From contig JAENVT010000159.1 in the NCBI GenBank assembly GCA_016650435.1, forward strand, positions 1 through 16,878: 16,878 nucleotides of DNA, written 5' to 3'. A program made the translations under genes and the position numbers. Under the pieces are notes generated by a model. The model was not told the DNA's origin. It ran no database searches and worked only from the letters and a program-made list of their open reading frames with translations. Below, one piece after another: positions 15,095 to 16,878 of this stretch (within the stretch, counting starts at the first letter, position 1; each line of letters opens with the position of its first letter). Source of the DNA: Ilumatobacteraceae bacterium (GTDB lineage: Bacteria; Actinomycetota; Acidimicrobiia; Acidimicrobiales; Ilumatobacteraceae).

Positions 15095-15895
15095 GTGCCG
15101 AGCCAACGGTTCGACCGCTACGAGCGTCTGCAGATCCAGCAACGCGAACACGGTGTGTTGCTGATCACGCTGTCGAATCCCGGCAAGCTCAACGCCACCG
15201 ACGCAACGATGCACGCCGAACTGTCGACCATCTTCGCCGACATTCACGCCAGCCCCGAGGTGCGCTCCGTGGTGGTGACGGGCGAGGGCAAGGCCTTCAG
15301 CGCCGGCGGTGATCTCGACTGGATTGCGGAGCAGGTCGGTAACCACGAACGCACGATGCACGTGATGCGCGAAGCCGGCGACATTGTGCGCACCCTGATC
15401 GAATGCGACACGCCGATCATCAGCGCAATCAACGGTGTTGCAGTCGGCGCCGGCCTCGCCGTTGCGTTGTTGGCCGACATCTCGATCATCGACCAGGACA
15501 CAAGGTTGACCGACGGGCACCTGCGTATCGGTGTCGCCGCTGGTGACCATGCTGTGGCGATCTGGCCGCTGTTGTGTGGAATGGCGAAGGCCAAGTACTA
15601 CCTGTTGACCAGTGACTTCATCGATGGTCGCGAGGCGGAGCGCATCGGATTGGTGTCGAAGGCGGTGCCCGCCGACGACGTGCTACCCGAGGCGTTGGCA
15701 ATCGCCGAGCGGCTCGCCACCGGCCCGCGCGAAGCGACCATGCTGACCAAGCGGGCATTGAATCATTGGCTACGTCAGGCACTCCCCAACTTCGAGGCAT
15801 CGTTGGCCTACGAGATGCTGAACTTCCTCGGTCCCGAGGCCAGCGAAGGTCTCGCTGCTCTGCGCGAACGCCGTCGCCCCGAGTTTCCTCAGTGA
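15095..15895 (+). CDS. Enoyl-CoA hydratase/isomerase family protein without the usual catalytic glutamates
   Basis: The 266-residue crotonase-fold protein has the oxyanion-hole segments AFSAGGDLD (67-75) and INGVAVGAGLAVALLAD (112-128), and the family C-terminus with LLTSDFIDGREAERIGLVSKAV. By alignment by eye to rat mitochondrial hydratase, the two catalytic glutamates (E144 and E164 there) correspond to Ala122 and about His142, so classical hydration is unlikely. The GDHA motif at 150-153 resembles a subgroup that includes hydrolases such as 6-oxocamphor hydrolase, but that link is a recollection. Substrate and reaction are therefore open (isomerase, hydrolase, decarboxylase or other CoA-ester chemistry). 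The GTG start is three bases after the dxs stop with no good ribosome binding site, so translation probably depends on dxs. Its stop overlaps the next start as GTGA. Confidence 0.85.
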   Translation: MPSQRFDRYERLQIQQREHGVLLITLSNPGKLNATDATMHAELSTIFADIHASPEVRSVVVTGEGKAFSAGGDLDWIAEQVGNHERTMHVMREAGDIVRTLIECDTPIISAINGVAVGAGLAVALLADISIIDQDTRLTDGHLRIGVAAGDHAVAIWPLLCGMAKAKYYLLTSDFIDGREAERIGLVSKAVPADDVLPEALAIAERLATGPREATMLTKRALNHWLRQALPNFEASLAYEMLNFLGPEASEGLAALRERRRPEFPQ

Positions 15896-15944
15896 AGCCA
15901 CACGCGGCGATGGACCGCGACCTGGCCGCTGACCTCGCTTTGGT
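15892..15944 (+). other. Displaced 5' part of the hisN-like gene, upstream of an apparent one-base deletion
   Basis: GTG 15892 overlaps the hydratase stop (GTGA), and ATG 15910 is in the same frame. This frame reads MDRDLAADLAL and then drifts into nonsense. The next frame reads LELAKMADGISLPYY from 15945. Joined with one extra base between 15942 and 15945, the two give DLALxLELAKMADGI, which matches the N-terminal helix of HisN (recalled as DLMLALALADRADEL in Rv3137) with the right length. So one base seems to be missing. Either the deposited sequence has an error or the gene was mutated and now starts at 15960. Confidence 0.65.
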
Positions 15945-15959
15945 CTCGAACTGGCGAAG

Positions 15960-16685
15960 ATGGCCGACGGAATCAGCTTGCCGTACTACGAGCAACGGTC
16001 GTTCAATCTCGACTGGAAGACCAACCACACCGAGGTCACCGAGGCGGACCGCGAGACCGAATCCGCAATCTCCGCACAGGTCTTGGCGCAGCGCCCAGCA
16101 GATGGATTGTTCGGCGAAGAGCACGGTCTCGTCGGCCGCACCGATTCGCCGTGGCGATGGATCATCGATCCGATCGATGGCACGTCGAACTTCGTCCGCG
16201 GCATTCCAGTGTGGGCGACGCTGATCGCATTGACCCACGTCGACCACGGCCCGGTCGTTGGTGTCGTCTCGGCGCCCGCCCTGGCACGCAGGTGGTGGGC
16301 GGCCAGCGGGCTCGGCGCGTTTGCCGACGGTCGGGCGTGCCAGGTGTCGACAGTTGCGAAGCTCGACGAAGCGCAGGTCAGCGTGACGTACTCATCAGGA
16401 TGGGACGAGGCAGGGCTCACCAACAAACTCGTCGCGCTGCAGCAGAGCGCGTACCGGGCGCGCTGCTTCGGCGATTTCTGGCAGCACATGCTGGTTGCCG
16501 AGGGAGCGATCGACCTGGCCATCGACGCCATCGGTCTGGCCCCCTACGACCTGGCCGCGGTCATGGTGGTGGTCGAGGAGGCGGGCGGCACGTTCACCGA
16601 TCGCCACGGTGTGCGAACCTATCTCAGCAACTCGGCGGTCTCGTCGAACGGCTTGCTGCATCACCACATCGCCGGGCTCGGCTGA
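15960..16685 (+). CDS. hisN: Histidinol-phosphatase / inositol-monophosphatase family (HisN-like), 5' end probably frameshifted
   Basis: The readable body has 241 residues from ATG 15960. It contains the metal and phosphate residues of the inositol-monophosphatase fold: TEADRETE (D30), GEEHG (E53/E54), IIDPIDGTSNFVRG (D70, D73) and APYDLAAVMVVVEEAGG (D198; the usual WD is YD). SAPALARRWWAASGLGAF and GDFWQHMLVAEGAIDLA read like HisN (Rv3137), so dephosphorylation of histidinol phosphate is the best guess, though other sugar or inositol phosphates are possible. The first helix is missing in this frame and found in another, see the entry at 15892. If ATG 15960 is used, the protein lacks about 20 N-terminal residues. 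It is third in the dxs operon. The following gene is convergent, 12 bases away. Confidence 0.8.
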   Translation: MADGISLPYYEQRSFNLDWKTNHTEVTEADRETESAISAQVLAQRPADGLFGEEHGLVGRTDSPWRWIIDPIDGTSNFVRGIPVWATLIALTHVDHGPVVGVVSAPALARRWWAASGLGAFADGRACQVSTVAKLDEAQVSVTYSSGWDEAGLTNKLVALQQSAYRARCFGDFWQHMLVAEGAIDLAIDAIGLAPYDLAAVMVVVEEAGGTFTDRHGVRTYLSNSAVSSNGLLHHHIAGLG

Positions 16686-16697
16686 CCGGACCGCGAC

Positions 16698-16878
16698 CTA
16701 CATGCCCACAGGGTGGTCGGTCGGCCCGAACAGAAAGAACGTGTCGAGGTACGGAGCGGGGTCCGCGGACCAGCCGAAAGCGCATACCTGGTCAGCCGTC
16801 CGCCGGCCGAGTCGCCCGCGAAACAGTTCGAAGTCGGATACGTCGATGGTCACGGGTGGCAAGCCGGCAGCGGCGACC
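16698..16878 (-). CDS. 3' end of a maleylpyruvate isomerase/DinB-type (MDMPI) protein, truncated by the window
   Basis: On the minus strand an open frame enters from the right and ends at TAG (16698-16700). Its last 59 residues include PPVTIDVSDFELFRGRLGRRTADQV, then CAFGWSADPAPYLDTFFLFGPTDHPVGM. The FELFRxxxGRR(S/T)xxQV-x(4)-W-x-x-DPxPYL pattern is common at the C-terminus of actinobacterial proteins with the mycothiol-dependent maleylpyruvate isomerase N-terminal domain (DinB-like four-helix bundle). That catalytic part is outside the window. It converges on the hisN-like gene. Confidence 0.65.
   Translation of the reverse strand, partial: VAAAGLPPVTIDVSDFELFRGRLGRRTADQVCAFGWSADPAPYLDTFFLFGPTDHPVGM

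Noticed and set aside
14579..15550. 323-codon minus-strand open frame across dxs and the hydratase
   Set aside because: It crosses the border of two certain genes on the other strand and resembles no family.
1..16878. CRISPR arrays, tRNA genes, insertion sequences
   Set aside because: I saw no regularly spaced repeats, no cloverleaf sequence and no transposase-like protein. This was by eye; tRNAscan-SE and an IS search would settle it.

Overview
The window is high-GC DNA, densely packed and GTG-start rich, most likely from an actinobacterium and plausibly from the Acidimicrobiia (Ilumatobacter-like). The basis is protein resemblance recalled from memory: an IlvG-like thiamine-diphosphate enzyme and a HisN-like phosphatase that read closely like Mycobacterium tuberculosis Rv1820 and Rv3137, a DUF559/AbiEi-type gene, and the tail of a maleylpyruvate-isomerase-type protein. 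No rRNA, tRNA, CRISPR array, insertion sequence or integrase was seen. No gene-free stretch exceeds about 140 bases.

Layout. At 1-127 is the end of a truncated gene, possibly a SAF-domain protein. At 242-1027 is a DUF559 (Vsr-like) nuclease gene bracketed by two copies of a ~50-nt imperfect repeat. The right copy folds as a perfect 14-bp stem that includes the stop codon, so this looks like a small cassette. On the minus strand follow a PHP-domain phosphoesterase and uppP (undecaprenyl-diphosphatase), forming one short operon. An RmlD-like NAD(P)-dependent reductase diverges from them (2724-3521). The minus-strand pair tldD-pmbA (6334-3544) encodes a TldD/TldE-type metalloprotease complex. 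A small putative lipoprotein diverges from tldD (6470-6775).

A four-gene minus-strand cluster runs from 13003 to 6845. It holds a 1007-residue STAND ATPase with a C-terminal class III nucleotide cyclase domain, an unrecognised 312-residue protein with a calcium-loop-like motif, a small NTF2/SnoaL-like protein joined to it by an ATGA overlap, and an IlvG-like enzyme. This is the least explained part of the window: a signalling ATPase-cyclase followed by what looks like a small catabolic or biosynthetic unit. The cyclase domain keeps both metal aspartates but lacks the substrate lysine and the transition-state asparagine.

Divergent from it, a tight plus-strand operon runs dxs (first step of the MEP isoprenoid pathway), then an enoyl-CoA hydratase/isomerase homologue without the usual catalytic glutamates, then a HisN/inositol-monophosphatase homologue. 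The last gene appears to carry a one-base deletion near its 5' end. The window closes with the 3' end of a convergent gene of the mycothiol-dependent maleylpyruvate isomerase/DinB type.

The best candidates for something new are the repeat-bracketed nuclease cassette and the cyclase-unknown-NTF2-TPP cluster. Neither can be confirmed from this window alone.
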